Shown piece after piece: positions 8,796 through 17,803 of a stretch of DNA of 64,000 bases. Below the pieces are notes generated by a model, which saw only the letters and a list, made by a program, of their open reading frames with translations, ran no database searches and was not told where the DNA came from. Position 1 is the first letter of the stretch; every line of letters begins with the position of its first letter. Source of the DNA: Sphingopyxis panaciterrae (GTDB lineage: Bacteria > Pseudomonadota > Alphaproteobacteria > Sphingomonadales > Sphingomonadaceae); assembly GCF_011762125.1 (NCBI RefSeq), contig NZ_JAASQN010000001.1:1178001-1242000 (forward strand), in the 5' to 3' direction. The position numbers were made by a program, and so were the translations under genes.

Positions 8796-10493
8796 TTATT
8801 TCGCCGCCGGCCGCGATTTGTCGCGGGCGGCGCGGAATTCGTCGCCCTTGACCCAGTTCGGCCATGCATCGGTCATCGCCAGCATCCGTCCCGCGACATA
8901 ATAGAGGCGCAGGTCGGCGAGCATGCCGTCCCAGTTGGTGATCGCCGCATATTCGTCGGCGGGGGCGTGATAGCGGTTCTTTTCATAATCTTCCGACGCC
9001 TTCTTGCCGGCGTCGGTACCGCCGGTGACAAGGTCCTCGCCGCTGCCGAAATTGAACATCGGCACGCCGAGCTTGGCGAAGCTGAAATGGTCCGACCGGT
9101 AGTAGAAGCCCTTTTCGGGGGTCGGTTCGTCCTTGATCACCCGCTTGTCGAGCTTCGCGAGCTTTTCGACATAGGCGTCGAGTTCGGACTTGCCGCGGCC
9201 GACGACGACGATGTCCTTCGTCGGGCCGATCGCATTGAGGGCGTCCATATTCACGCCGCCGACCGTCTGTGCGAGCGGGAAGACGGGATTTTCGGCATAA
9301 TATTTCGACCCGAGCAGGCCCGATTCCTCGGCGGTGACGGCGAGGAAGACGATGCTGCGGTCGGCGGCGCCCGCCTTTTGATAGGCCTGCGCCAGCGTGA
9401 CGAGGCCGGCGGTGCCGCTCGCATTGTCGACGGCGCCGTTGCAGATGTCGTCGCCCGCCACCGGCGTGCAGCGGCCGAGATGGTCCCAATGCGCGGTGTA
9501 GAGGACATATTCGTCGGGGCGCTTGGTTCCCGGCAGCACGCCGATGACGTTGCGCGACAGCTTCTTCGAAATCTGGTTGTCGAAGCTGAACGAGGCCTTC
9601 ACGCCGGTCAGCGCGACGGGTTTGAAGCCCTTCACCTTGGCGGCGTCGCGCAGCTTGTCGAAATCCTGGCTGGCGCTGGCGAAGAGTTCCTTTGCCTTGG
9701 CAAGCTGGATCCAGCCGTTGGCGGCGGTTTCCTTGGCGCCGCCATCCTTGCTGTCGGCCAGATACTGGGTGCCGGTGTTGCTCGATTCGACGACATTCCA
9801 GCCATAGGCGGCGGGTTCGGTGTCGTGGACGATCAGTGCCGCGGCGGCGCCCTGCCGTGCCGCTTCCTCATATTTATACGTCCAGCGGCCGTAATAGGTC
9901 ATCGCGCGGCCGTTGAATTCGCCCTTGGCTTCCTTTGTCTGCCAGTCGGGATCGTTGATGAGGATGACGACGGTTTTGCCCTTCACGTCGAGCCCCGCAT
10001 AGTCGTTCCAGCCCTTTTCGGGGGCATTGATGCCATAGCCGACGAACACGACGTCGCTGTCCTTGATCGCGGTCTTCGGCTGGACGCGATAGCTGAAAGC
10101 GACAAAATCCTTGGCATATTGCGCCGTCACCGGGGTCTTGCCGCCGGTGAAGGTCAGCGGGGTCGCGTTCTTCGCCGTGATCTCGACCAGCGGCACGTCC
10201 TGTGTCCACTTGCCATTGTTGCCGGGCTTCAGCCCCGCTTCCTCATATTTCTTGATCAGATAGGCGACGGTCTTTTCCTCGCCCGCCGTCCCCGGAGCGC
10301 GGCCTTCGAAGGCGTCCGACGACAATTGCTTCGTCACCTCCTGCAATGTCGTGAGCGACAGTTCGGGGAGCGCGACATCGGGGATGGCGGACGCGGCGGC
10401 GGTCGCCGCCTTGTCGGCGGTGTCGGAACCGCTGCACGCGGCAACCGACAAAAGGACCGCGGCAGCCGCGGCGGCTTGGGGGAAGCGAAGCAT
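8796..10493 (-). CDS. M28 family zinc metallopeptidase, lipoprotein
   Basis: A 565-residue secreted aminopeptidase/carboxypeptidase-type protein. The chosen ATG gives MLRFPQAAAAAAVLLSVAAC, a signal peptide with lipobox ending at Cys20, and has AGGATATT upstream; in-frame codons further upstream would bury it. The two-zinc M28 site is clear: TAHWDHLG (His), DNASGTAG (bridging Asp), EESGLLGS (catalytic/ligand Glu), NMDALN (Asp) and SDHFSF (His). A protease-associated (PA) domain is inserted at about residues 130-260. It is probably anchored in the periplasm or outer membrane and degrades peptides. Substrate specificity cannot be read from sequence. It is divergent from an S9 peptidase gene. Confidence 0.88.
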   Translation of the reverse strand: MLRFPQAAAAAAVLLSVAACSGSDTADKAATAAASAIPDVALPELSLTTLQEVTKQLSSDAFEGRAPGTAGEEKTVAYLIKKYEEAGLKPGNNGKWTQDVPLVEITAKNATPLTFTGGKTPVTAQYAKDFVAFSYRVQPKTAIKDSDVVFVGYGINAPEKGWNDYAGLDVKGKTVVILINDPDWQTKEAKGEFNGRAMTYYGRWTYKYEEAARQGAAAALIVHDTEPAAYGWNVVESSNTGTQYLADSKDGGAKETAANGWIQLAKAKELFASASQDFDKLRDAAKVKGFKPVALTGVKASFSFDNQISKKLSRNVIGVLPGTKRPDEYVLYTAHWDHLGRCTPVAGDDICNGAVDNASGTAGLVTLAQAYQKAGAADRSIVFLAVTAEESGLLGSKYYAENPVFPLAQTVGGVNMDALNAIGPTKDIVVVGRGKSELDAYVEKLAKLDKRVIKDEPTPEKGFYYRSDHFSFAKLGVPMFNFGSGEDLVTGGTDAGKKASEDYEKNRYHAPADEYAAITNWDGMLADLRLYYVAGRMLAMTDAWPNWVKGDEFRAARDKSRPAAK

Positions 10494-10660
10494 GGAATAT
10501 CCTTGGGATTCAATTGCGACTGAAACCAATGTGCCAGCCCGGCGGCTACGATGCAAGGCGCGCGGCGATGGCAGAGGTCAACCGGTAAGCTTCTAAACTC
10601 ACTTGAAAGAACTTCGTTTATTGGCAATCTGGCGGCAAGAATTTGCAAATGGGGGCCAGG

Positions 10661-12646
10661 ATGATTTCAAGGCAGATGGGGGCGTGCAGCCTTTCGCTTG
10701 CGGCTCTGGCGGCCGCGCTGGTTCCGCTTTCGGGCGCGGCTGCACAGGAAAAGGACAATGCCGCGCGGTTCGGCGCGCTCGAAGCCATCGCCGACATCAG
10801 CTTGTCGCCCGACGGCAACCATCTTGCCTTCGTCGAGCAGCAGGTGAAGCAGAAGCGGCAACTCTATGTCGTCGATACGAGCGAAGGCGCGCAGCCGAAA
10901 CCGGTGCTGTCGAGCGATGGGGGTGCCGAGGGAAGCCTGAGCTGGTGCGGCTGGGTGACCAATACGCGCCTGACGTGCCAGGCCTTTTTTCGGGATTCGG
11001 TCGTGGGCGATGTCATCGGCGCGACCAACATCTTTGCGGTCGATGCCGATCGCGCCAATTTCCGCATGCTCAGCAACCGCCGCAGCGAGCGGTCGCTCTA
11101 TGCCGATTTCCGCGGCGGCAGCGTCATCGACTGGTCGGCGACCGACAATGGTTCGCTGTTGATGTCGCGCAGCTATGTCCCGGAAAGCGAATTGAACACG
11201 CGGATTGCGAGCCGCGCCGCAGGGCTGGGGGTCGACCGGGTCAATTCGATTACCGGCGCGGCGCGGCGGGTCGAAGGCGCCAATCGCGACGCGATCTATT
11301 ATCTGTCCGACGGTAACGGCAATCTGCGGATCATGGCGACGCAGAGCTTTTCGAGCGGCACCGGGCAATTCGAGCCCATAGTCCGTTATTTTTACCGGCC
11401 AAAGGAAGGCGGCGGCTGGCAGTCCCTGTCGCAGTTGGATGTTGTCACGAACGGGGGCTTCCAGCCCGCCGCGGTCGATGCCGCGACCAATCGCGCCTAT
11501 GGCTTTCAGACGCTCGACGGGCGCAAGGCGGTGGTGGCGATGGCGCTCGATGGCAGCGGGACAACCGACACGATCTATGCGCATCCAGAAGTCGACGTCG
11601 ACGACATCATGCGCGTCGGGCGCAATGGGCGGATCGTCGGGGTTTCCTTTGCCACCGACCAGCGCGAGGCGGTGATGACCGACAAGCCGCTGGCGAAATT
11701 GACCGCGTCGCTGTCGAAGGCGCTTGGGGGCAAGCAGGTGGTGATCGTCGACGCCTCGGCCGACGAAAGCCGTTATCTTGTCCGCGCCGAATCGGACACC
11801 GACCCCGGTTCCTATTATCTGTTCAACCCCGGCGCCAGGGAGGTGCGGCCGCTGCTCGCGGTGCGGCCGCAGCTTGCCGAGGTGACGCTGTCGCCGGTGA
11901 AGGCGGTAAGCTATGCTGCCGCTGACGGCGTGATGGTTCCCGGCTATCTGACGCTGCCGCCCGGGCGTAGCGACGCCAAGGGGCTGCCCGCGATCGTCAT
12001 GCCGCACGGCGGCCCGTCGGCGCGCGACGAATGGGGCTTCGACTGGATGGCGCAATTTTTCGCGCAGAGCGGCTATGCGGTGCTGCAGCCCAATTACCGC
12101 GGCTCGTCGGGCTATGGCGACCAATGGTATCAGAACAATGGTTTCCAGTCGTGGAAGACGGCGATGGGCGACATCGCCGACGGCGGCCGCTGGCTGGTCT
12201 CGGCGCAGGGTGCCGACGCCGCGAAGCTGTCGATCGTCGGCTGGTCCTATGGCGGCTACGCGGCCTTGCAGTCGGGCGTCGTCAACCCCGACCTGTTCAA
12301 GGCGATCGTCGCGATTGCGCCGGTGACCGACCTTGCACAGTTGAAGGCCGAGGCTTTGCGAGAGGGCACCGGGCGGATCAACGCCAAATTCATCGGGTCG
12401 GGGCCGCATGTTCGCGAAGGGTCGCCGGCGCAGAATGCCGAAGCGATCAAGGCGCCCGTACTGATGTTCCACGGGACGTTCGACCAGAATGTCGACGTCG
12501 CGCAGGCGCGGACCATGCGCCGCGCGCTGGAGGCGAAAAACAAGCGCGTCGAACTGATCGAATATCCGGAGCTTGCGCATTCGCTGAGCGACAGCGACGC
12601 GCGCACCGACATGCTGCGCAAGATCATGGCGTTCCTGCCGCACTGA
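10661..12646 (+). CDS. S9 family (prolyl oligopeptidase-like) peptidase, secreted
   Basis: About 661 residues. An N-terminal signal peptide (MISRQMGACSLSLAALAAAL, cleavage after a GAAAQ-like site) leads to a beta-propeller region of WD/PD40-type strands. The C-terminal alpha/beta-hydrolase domain has the nucleophile motif GWSYGGY (Ser at about 529), the acid in HGTFDQNVDV and the catalytic His in PELAHSL. The oxyanion region HGGPSARDEWGF matches S9C acylaminoacyl-peptidase-like enzymes. The ATG at 10661 was preferred because GGGGGCCAGG precedes it; TTG 10643 and ATG 10649 are in-frame alternatives. It likely trims peptides in the periplasm. A shared terminator separates it from rpsD. Confidence 0.87.
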   Translation: MISRQMGACSLSLAALAAALVPLSGAAAQEKDNAARFGALEAIADISLSPDGNHLAFVEQQVKQKRQLYVVDTSEGAQPKPVLSSDGGAEGSLSWCGWVTNTRLTCQAFFRDSVVGDVIGATNIFAVDADRANFRMLSNRRSERSLYADFRGGSVIDWSATDNGSLLMSRSYVPESELNTRIASRAAGLGVDRVNSITGAARRVEGANRDAIYYLSDGNGNLRIMATQSFSSGTGQFEPIVRYFYRPKEGGGWQSLSQLDVVTNGGFQPAAVDAATNRAYGFQTLDGRKAVVAMALDGSGTTDTIYAHPEVDVDDIMRVGRNGRIVGVSFATDQREAVMTDKPLAKLTASLSKALGGKQVVIVDASADESRYLVRAESDTDPGSYYLFNPGAREVRPLLAVRPQLAEVTLSPVKAVSYAAADGVMVPGYLTLPPGRSDAKGLPAIVMPHGGPSARDEWGFDWMAQFFAQSGYAVLQPNYRGSSGYGDQWYQNNGFQSWKTAMGDIADGGRWLVSAQGADAAKLSIVGWSYGGYAALQSGVVNPDLFKAIVAIAPVTDLAQLKAEALREGTGRINAKFIGSGPHVREGSPAQNAEAIKAPVLMFHGTFDQNVDVAQARTMRRALEAKNKRVELIEYPELAHSLSDSDARTDMLRKIMAFLPH

Positions 12647-12649
12647 ACG

Positions 12650-12685
12650 AAAAAGGGCGGCCCGTTGCCGGACCGCCCCTTTTTC
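12650..12685. terminator. Bidirectional intrinsic terminator between S9 peptidase and rpsD
   Basis: AAAAAGGGCGG-C-CCG, loop ttgc, CGG-A-CCGCCCC, then TTTTT. The stem is flanked by A-runs on one side and T-runs on the other, so it can stop both converging transcripts. It starts just after the S9 stop and ends about 19 bp before the rpsD stop. Confidence 0.85.
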
Positions 12686-12703
12686 TTGCGATGAACCGCC
12701 GGA

Positions 12704-13315
12704 TCAGCGCGAATAGAATTCGACGACCAGGTTCGGTTCCATCTTCACCGGATAGGGGACTTCGTCGAGCGTCGGAACGCGGACGTAGGTCGACTTGGTG
12801 CCGTCGACGGCCAGATATTCGGGCAGGTCGCGCTCGGGCAGGCTCTGTGCTTCGGCGACCAGCGCCATTTCCTGTGCCTTCTTGCCGAGGGTGACTTCGT
12901 CGCCCGGCTTCACGAGGCGGCTCGCGACGTTGCACTTCACGCCGTTCACATAGACGTGGCCGTGGCTGACGAGCTGGCGGGCCGAGAAGATCGTCGGGGT
13001 GAACTTCGAACGGTAGACGACCGCGTCGAGGCGGCGCTCGAGCAGGCCGATCAGGTTCTGGCCGGTGTCGCCCTTCATGCGCGACGCTTCGAAATAATTC
13101 TTCTTGAACTGCTTCTCGGTGATGTCGCCGTAATAACCCTTCAGCTTCTGCTTCGCGCGGAGCTGGATGCCGAAGTCCGACATCTTGCCCTTGCGGCGCT
13201 GGCCGTGCTGGCCGGGGCCATATTCGCGGCGGTTGACCGGGCTCTTCGGGCGGCCCCAGATGTTCTCGCCCATCCGGCGGTCGAGTTTATACTTGGCGCT
13301 CTGGCGCTTCGACAT
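12704..13315 (-). CDS. rpsD: 30S ribosomal protein S4
   Basis: A 203-residue primary 16S rRNA-binding protein of the small subunit, starting [21 protein letters not shown]. The N-terminal basic part is of the zinc-free type (no CxxC cluster). An S4 RNA-binding domain follows at about residues 95-155 ([29 protein letters not shown]). It stands alone rather than in the alpha operon, as in other alphaproteobacteria. The 201-bp upstream gap to the divergent chorismate mutase gene must hold its promoter; only two CATATG palindromes are notable there. Confidence 0.97.
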   Translation of the reverse strand: MSKRQSAKYKLDRRMGENIWGRPKSPVNRREYGPGQHGQRRKGKMSDFGIQLRAKQKLKGYYGDITEKQFKKNYFEASRMKGDTGQNLIGLLERRLDAVVYRSKFTPTIFSARQLVSHGHVYVNGVKCNVASRLVKPGDEVTLGKKAQEMALVAEAQSLPERDLPEYLAVDGTKSTYVRVPTLDEVPYPVKMEPNLVVEFYSR

Positions 13316-13516
13316 ATGTCGTCTCCAATATGCTGTGTGCCGAAGGATTTCGGCGGTTCCCGGGTTGCACCATATGGGCTGATGCCATATGCGACCGCCG
13401 CTTCACCGGGGTGCGGGGTCCATTGCGAAGGCGCGCGGTTAGACGGCGACCGGCGTAAAGTCAAGCTTTACAGCCGCTGCTCGACACGGCGGAAAAAGCC
13501 GTTAAAGGCAGCGACC

Positions 13517-13855
13517 ATGACGTCCGCCAAACTTCCCGAACCCAGAAATCCCGAAGCCAGAAATCCCGAAGAGTGCGAAACGATGACCGAGGTCCGCGCC
13601 GGGGTCGACCAGGTCGACCGCGAACTGGTCGCGCTGCTCGTCCGCCGCTTCGGCTATATGGATGCCGCGGCCCGGATCAAGCCCGACCGCGCGGCGGTGC
13701 GCGACGAGGTGCGCAAGGCCGAGGTGCTGCGCAATGTCGCGCAAGAAGCCGAAGCGTCGGGGCTCGACCCCGATCGGCTGCGCGCGGTGTGGAACGAGCT
13801 GGTCGAACAGTCGATCGCCTATGAATTCGACCGCTGGGACCGCACGCGCGCCTAA
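13517..13855 (+). CDS. Chorismate mutase family protein, PchB-like
   Basis: A 112-residue all-helical AroQ-class protein. The segment NPEECETMTEVRAGVDQVDR aligns with the N-terminus of isochorismate pyruvate lyase PchB (family PEDC...IREAIDRID pattern). It is followed by LVRRFGYMDAAARIK, matching the PchB active-site helix, and ends YEFDRWDRTRA. It could therefore be a chorismate mutase or a PchB-like lyase; no siderophore genes are nearby, which favours chorismate mutase. AAAGG at 13505-13509 supports this start. A second, distinct chorismate mutase gene lies at 31606-31893. A short tandem duplication (13546-13574) gives RNPEARNPE near the N-terminus. Confidence 0.78.
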   Translation: MTSAKLPEPRNPEARNPEECETMTEVRAGVDQVDRELVALLVRRFGYMDAAARIKPDRAAVRDEVRKAEVLRNVAQEAEASGLDPDRLRAVWNELVEQSIAYEFDRWDRTRA

Positions 13856-15033
13856 TCCTTATCGCTATCGCTTCGTTCCGGTCGGCGCCCTTTGCCCAGT
13901 GCTGTAATGATGCCGTGCATCATCCTGATATCATTGTAAGACCAGCCGGTCTTGGTCAGCGTCGTGCGGAGCGTGCGCAGCGTCGCTTCGGTGCGGTCGG
14001 GCACGAAGAAATAGCCCGCGGCGTCGAGGTCGCGGACAAAATGCTGGATCAGCCGTTCCATCTCGCCATGATCCGCCGGCGGATCGAGCGGGGCTTCGGG
14101 CGGGCTCGCGAGCGCGATACCCTTCGACCATTCATAGGCGAGCAGGATCACCGCCTGCGCGAGGTTCAGCGATCCGAATTCGGGGTTGATCGGCACCGTG
14201 ACGATGCTGTGGGCAAGCGCGACATCGTCGGTTTCGAGCCCCGAGCGTTCGGGGCCGAAGATATAGGCCGAGCGCCCGGCGCTGGCGTGAACCGCCTTTG
14301 CGGCGGCTTCGGGCGTGAGCACGGGTTTGGTGACGCCGCGCTTGCGCACCGTGGTCGCGTAGATATGCGCGCAATCGGCGACCGCTTCGGCAAGGCTGTC
14401 GAAGACCCGGGCTTCGGCGAGGACGCGATCGGCGCCCGACGCGGCCGGCCCGGCATCGGGGTTCGGCCAGCCGTCGCGCGGCGCGACGAGGCGCAGTTCG
14501 GTCAGCCCGAAATTGAGCATTGCGCGCGCCGCCTTGCCGATATTCTCGCCAAGTTGCGGACGGACAAGAACGATGACGGGAGGCGGGGCGGTTTCAATCT
14601 CCGTATCCCTCTCTTCCCATATCCCCGAGCGAGAGCGAGGGGCTTTGCCGGGGCTTAGCCCCTCCTCAGGACGAACGGATGGTGAAACATCCCGTTCGTC
14701 CTGAGGAGGGGCAGAGACTGAGCTTGTCGAAGGCTCTGTCCCGTCTCGAAGGATCTCGGCCCGGGATGCGAGCCGGCGGATCGCAGGCCAATCTTCCCGG
14801 ATCAATGCTTCCTTCTTGACCCGGGACCAGCCCTTGATTTGCCGTTCGGTTTCCAGTGCTTCAACCCGGGTGGGAAACTCGCTGCTCCACACCAGCTCGA
14901 CGGGACGCCTCGTCGCCGTATAGCCTGGAATTTCGCCGATCTGATGCTGGCCGACCCGATAGTCCAGTTTATCCGTATGCCCGACGTAATAGCTGCCGTC
15001 GCGACAGCGCAGCATGTAGGTCCAGAACGTCAT
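13852..15033 (-). CDS. trmJ: GIY-YIG domain fused to TrmJ-type tRNA 2'-O-methyltransferase
   Basis: One uninterrupted 393-codon frame. Residues 1 to about 92 are a YhbQ/UPF0213-type GIY-YIG nuclease domain: YMLRCRDGSYYVGHT, then YRVGQH and the catalytic-Glu helix ALETERQIKGWSR. Residues about 95-140 are a low-complexity linker. The rest is a SPOUT methyltransferase of the TrmJ family, which 2'-O-methylates tRNA position 32: NIGKAARAMLNFG, IFGPERSGLETDD and the knot SLNLAQAVILLAYEW. Between the nuclease domain and the SPOUT domain I find no ATG, GTG or TTG in frame, so trmJ has no obvious separate start. The linker is encoded by a palindromic repeat (14659-14711 and flank). It is the last gene of the rpiB-glyA-nrdR-direction series. 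Whether one fused protein is made is inference. Confidence 0.85.
   Translation of the reverse strand: MTFWTYMLRCRDGSYYVGHTDKLDYRVGQHQIGEIPGYTATRRPVELVWSSEFPTRVEALETERQIKGWSRVKKEALIREDWPAIRRLASRAEILRDGTEPSTSSVSAPPQDERDVSPSVRPEEGLSPGKAPRSRSGIWEERDTEIETAPPPVIVLVRPQLGENIGKAARAMLNFGLTELRLVAPRDGWPNPDAGPAASGADRVLAEARVFDSLAEAVADCAHIYATTVRKRGVTKPVLTPEAAAKAVHASAGRSAYIFGPERSGLETDDVALAHSIVTVPINPEFGSLNLAQAVILLAYEWSKGIALASPPEAPLDPPADHGEMERLIQHFVRDLDAAGYFFVPDRTEATLRTLRTTLTKTGWSYNDIRMMHGIITALGKGRRPERSDSDKD
14659..14711. repeat. Perfect 20-bp inverted repeat inside the fused GIY-YIG/TrmJ gene
   Basis: The left arm CCCCTCCTCAGGACGAACGG (14659-14678) is exactly complementary to the right arm at 14692-14711, with a 13-base loop. 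The neighbouring sequence to about 14760 (AGCTTGTCGAAGG, TCTCGAAGG) belongs to the same unit and reappears in the copy at 15075-15188. It encodes the proline/serine-rich linker between the two protein domains. Confidence 0.9.
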
Positions 15034-15074
15034 GATGTGTGGGTGCCTGTCACTGATAATGCCGATCAGATCAT

Positions 15075-15188
15075 TCGTTCGTCTTGAGGAGCCATTGAGC
15101 TTGTCGAAATGGCGTCTCGAAGGGCTGTGACGTTGCTATCCTTCGAGACGAGGCTTCGACAGGCTCAGCCTCTCCTCAGGACGAACGG
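15075..15188. repeat. Second copy of the GTTCGTCCTGAGGAG / CTTGTCGAAGG repeat family
   Basis: The left half (TTCGTCTTGAGGAG, AGCTTGTCGAAAT, GTCTCGAAGG) pairs imperfectly with the right half (CCTTCGAGACGAGG, TTCGACAGGCTCAGCC, CTCCTCAGGACGAACGG). It lies between the start of the GIY-YIG/trmJ frame and the nrdR stop, so the GIY-YIG segment is bracketed by two copies. Confidence 0.85.
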
Positions 15189-15208
15189 TGGTAAAGTCAG
15201 AGCATGGC

Positions 15209-15673
15209 TCAACTCTTCTTCGCCGCTTCGGCGACGCTCGAGGCGAATTCCTCGAAATCCTTTGCTTCGGTGAAGTCGCGATAGACGCTGGCGAAGCGGA
15301 TATAGGCGACATTGTCGAAGCCTTTCAGTGCTTCCATCACCATCGCGCCGATCTGTGCGGCCTGCACCTCGCTTTCGCCCGATGTTTCGAGCTGGCGCTG
15401 GATGCCCGACACGAGGCGCTCGATGCGGGCGCCGTCGATCGGGCGCTTGCGGCACGCGATCTGGACGCTGCGCATCAGTTTTTCGCGATCGAAGGGCTCG
15501 CGGCTGCCACCGGCCTTGAGCACCGCGACTTCACGCAGCTGGATACGCTCGAAAGTCGTGAAGCGCGCGCCGCAATCCTCGCACTGGCGGCGGCGGCGAA
15601 TCGCGGCGCCGTCCTCGGTCGGACGGCTGTCCTTCACCTGGCTGTCTTCATGGCCGCAATAGGGACAGCGCAT
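15209..15673 (-). CDS. nrdR: Transcriptional repressor NrdR
   Basis: A 154-residue ATP/dATP-sensing repressor of ribonucleotide reductase genes. The N-terminal zinc ribbon has Cys3, Cys6, Cys31 and Cys34 (MRCPYCG and QCEDCGARF). It is followed by the ATP-cone domain from about residue 48 ([16 protein letters not shown], and [13 protein letters not shown] near the end). Length is typical. It lies 3 bp after a small membrane protein gene and downstream of glyA, so is probably cotranscribed with rpiB-glyA. This glyA-nrdR linkage is common in alphaproteobacteria. Confidence 0.95.
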   Translation of the reverse strand: MRCPYCGHEDSQVKDSRPTEDGAAIRRRRQCEDCGARFTTFERIQLREVAVLKAGGSREPFDREKLMRSVQIACRKRPIDGARIERLVSGIQRQLETSGESEVQAAQIGAMVMEALKGFDNVAYIRFASVYRDFTEAKDFEEFASSVAEAAKKS

Positions 15674-15676
15674 CGG

Positions 15677-15895
15677 TCAGCGCTTCACCCGGCTGTAAAG
15701 CGCAATGGCGGCGCCGGCGAACAGGCCGACCGGCCAGGTGACGACGGGCAGCACCAGCCCCGCGACCGCACCGATGGCGCCGCCGGTCAGGACGGGGCGC
15801 GTCGAGGGATGGTTGATCCCCTGCTTGCCCATCGCCTTGACCTCTTCGATCGTCAGTTCGACCAGCGTCGGTTCTTCGGGGTGCTGGCGCGCCAT
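15677..15895 (-). CDS. Small membrane protein between glyA and nrdR
   Basis: 72 residues. A soluble N-terminal part (MARQHPEEPTLVELTIEEVK) is followed by two hydrophobic segments rich in Gly/Ala/Val (about residues 38-53 and 54-66) and a basic end YSRVKR. No family is recognised. It is packed between glyA (4 bp away) and nrdR (3 bp), so it is translated as part of that operon. The tight spacing and conserved-looking codon use support a real gene; function unknown. Confidence 0.7.
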   Translation of the reverse strand: MARQHPEEPTLVELTIEEVKAMGKQGINHPSTRPVLTGGAIGAVAGLVLPVVTWPVGLFAGAAIALYSRVKR

Positions 15896-15899
15896 GGCC

Positions 15900-17207
15900 C
15901 TATCCCTGATAGATGGGGAAGCGTTCGCACAGCGCGCGAACGCGGCCGCGGACATTGGCTTCGACATCGGCATCGCCATGTTCGCCCTTGTCGCGCAGCG
16001 CTTCGAGTACGTCGGCGACCATATCGCCGATTTCTTCGAATTCGGCGACCCCGAAGCCGCGGGTCGTGCCGGCGGGCGAACCGACGCGGATGCCGCTGGT
16101 CTTGATCGGCGGCAGCGGATCGAAGGGGATGCCGTTCTTGTTGCAGGTGATGGCGCTGCGTTCGAGCGCCTCGTCGGCGTCGCGGCCGGTGACGCCGAGC
16201 GGGCGGAGGTCGATGAGCGCGAGATGCGTGTCGGTGCCGCCCGCGACGACGTCGGCGCCACGTGCCTTGAGGCGGCCGGCGAGCGCCTGCGCGTTGGCGA
16301 CGGTCGCCTTGGCATAATCCTTGAACTCCGGGCGCAACGCTTCACCGAACGCCACGGCTTTCGCGGCGATGACGTGCATCAGCGGGCCGCCCTGCAGGCC
16401 CGGGAAGACCGCCGAGTTGATGCGCTTGGCGATCGCTTCGTCATTGGTCAGCACCATGCCGCCGCGCGGGCCGCGCAGCGTCTTGTGCGTCGTCGTGGTG
16501 ACGACATGCGCATGTTCCATCGGCGAAGGGTGCGCGCCGCCGGCGACGAGGCCCGCGAAATGCGCCATGTCGACCATCAGCAGCGCGCCGACGTCATCGG
16601 CGATGGCGCGGAAGCGCGCGAAGTCGAGGATGCGCGGATAGGCCGAGCCGCCCGCGATGATCAGCGCGGGGCGATGTTCCTTCGCCAGGCGCTCGACCTG
16701 GTCGAAATCGACGAGATGATCCTCGGGGCGTACGCCATATTGTACCGCGTTGAACCATTTGCCCGACATCGCGGGCGCCGCGCCGTGGGTCAGGTGACCG
16801 CCGGCGTCGAGGCTCATGCCCAGGATCGTCGCGCCCGGCTTGGTCAGCGCGAGCATCACCGCGCCGTTCGCCTGCGCGCCCGAATGCGGCTGGACGTTGA
16901 CATAGCCGCAGTCGAAAAGCTGCTTCGCGCGATCGATCGCCAGCTGTTCGACCTCATCCGACGGGGCGCAGCCCTGATAATAGCGGCGGCCCGGATAGCC
17001 TTCGGCATATTTGTTGGTGAAGACGCTGCCCTGCGCTTCGAGCACCGCCTTCGAGACGATGTTTTCGCTCGCGATCAGTTCGATCTGATACTGCTCGCGC
17101 TCCATCTCATGCTTCATCGCTGCGGCGACCGCAGGATCGACCGTATCGACGCCATCGGTGAAATAGCCAGCCGATTTGATGGGCTTGGCGAGCGTATCTG
17201 TGGTCAT
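15900..17207 (-). CDS. glyA: Serine hydroxymethyltransferase
   Basis: A 435-residue PLP enzyme converting serine and tetrahydrofolate to glycine and 5,10-methylene-THF, the main one-carbon source for purine and thymidylate synthesis. Hallmarks are [48 protein letters not shown], and the PLP-lysine motif [16 protein letters not shown]. Length and sequence are typical. Its ATG overlaps the rpiB stop (17204-17207), showing coupling. Confidence 0.97.
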   Translation of the reverse strand: MTTDTLAKPIKSAGYFTDGVDTVDPAVAAAMKHEMEREQYQIELIASENIVSKAVLEAQGSVFTNKYAEGYPGRRYYQGCAPSDEVEQLAIDRAKQLFDCGYVNVQPHSGAQANGAVMLALTKPGATILGMSLDAGGHLTHGAAPAMSGKWFNAVQYGVRPEDHLVDFDQVERLAKEHRPALIIAGGSAYPRILDFARFRAIADDVGALLMVDMAHFAGLVAGGAHPSPMEHAHVVTTTTHKTLRGPRGGMVLTNDEAIAKRINSAVFPGLQGGPLMHVIAAKAVAFGEALRPEFKDYAKATVANAQALAGRLKARGADVVAGGTDTHLALIDLRPLGVTGRDADEALERSAITCNKNGIPFDPLPPIKTSGIRVGSPAGTTRGFGVAEFEEIGDMVADVLEALRDKGEHGDADVEANVRGRVRALCERFPIYQG

Positions 17208-17656
17208 CGGCTGGTCTCCAGTAGCGGCGGATTGGAAAGCTTGTCGACGCGGCGCGCGTGGCGATCGCCGGCGAATTCGGTGGTGAGGAAGGCGTCGAGG
17301 CAGGCCTTTGCCATGTCGATGCCGGTCAGGCGCGCGCCCATCGCGATGACGTTCGCGTCATTATGCTCGCGCGACAGCTTCGCCGACAGCGGTTCGGACA
17401 CCAGCGCGCAGCGCGCGGCGGGATTGCGGTTGACCGAGATCGAGATGCCGATGCCCGAACCGCAGAGCGCGACGCCGCGGTCCGCGCGGCCGTCGGCGAT
17501 CGCCTCGCCGAGCTTGTAGCCATAATCCGGATAATCGACGCTTTCGGGGCCGTTGGTGCCGAGGTCTTCGACCTCATGCCCCTGTTCGCGGAGCCAGTCG
17601 GCGAGCAGGGCTTTGAGTTCCCAGGCGGCGTGGTCAGAGGCTATGGCAAGGCGCAT
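17204..17656 (-). CDS. rpiB: Ribose 5-phosphate isomerase B
   Basis: A 150-residue RpiB/LacAB-family sugar-phosphate isomerase interconverting ribose 5-phosphate and ribulose 5-phosphate. It starts [15 protein letters not shown]. The active-site loop [17 protein letters not shown] carries the catalytic-base Cys, and [14 protein letters not shown] is typical of the family. It is first in the minus-strand series leading to glyA and nrdR. Together these genes supply ribose phosphate, one-carbon units and control of dNTP synthesis. Confidence 0.95.
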   Translation of the reverse strand: MRLAIASDHAAWELKALLADWLREQGHEVEDLGTNGPESVDYPDYGYKLGEAIADGRADRGVALCGSGIGISISVNRNPAARCALVSEPLSAKLSREHNDANVIAMGARLTGIDMAKACLDAFLTTEFAGDRHARRVDKLSNPPLLETSR

Positions 17657-17803
17657 CGGCGCGGCTCCTGCAAATCGTTAGGGAATCGATGAGGGCGCTT
17701 TAGGCGAAGCGTCGCGCCTTGGCCATAAGCGGCGACGCCTTTTTGACTGTATTTTGTCACAAAGCCGGTTTGACCGTCCCGGGGCGCTCGCATAGACGGG
17801 GGC

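Noticed and set aside
13366-13391. Two CATATG palindromes upstream of rpsD as a regulatory site
   Set aside because: They are short, lie far from either start and may be chance; nothing else supports a role.
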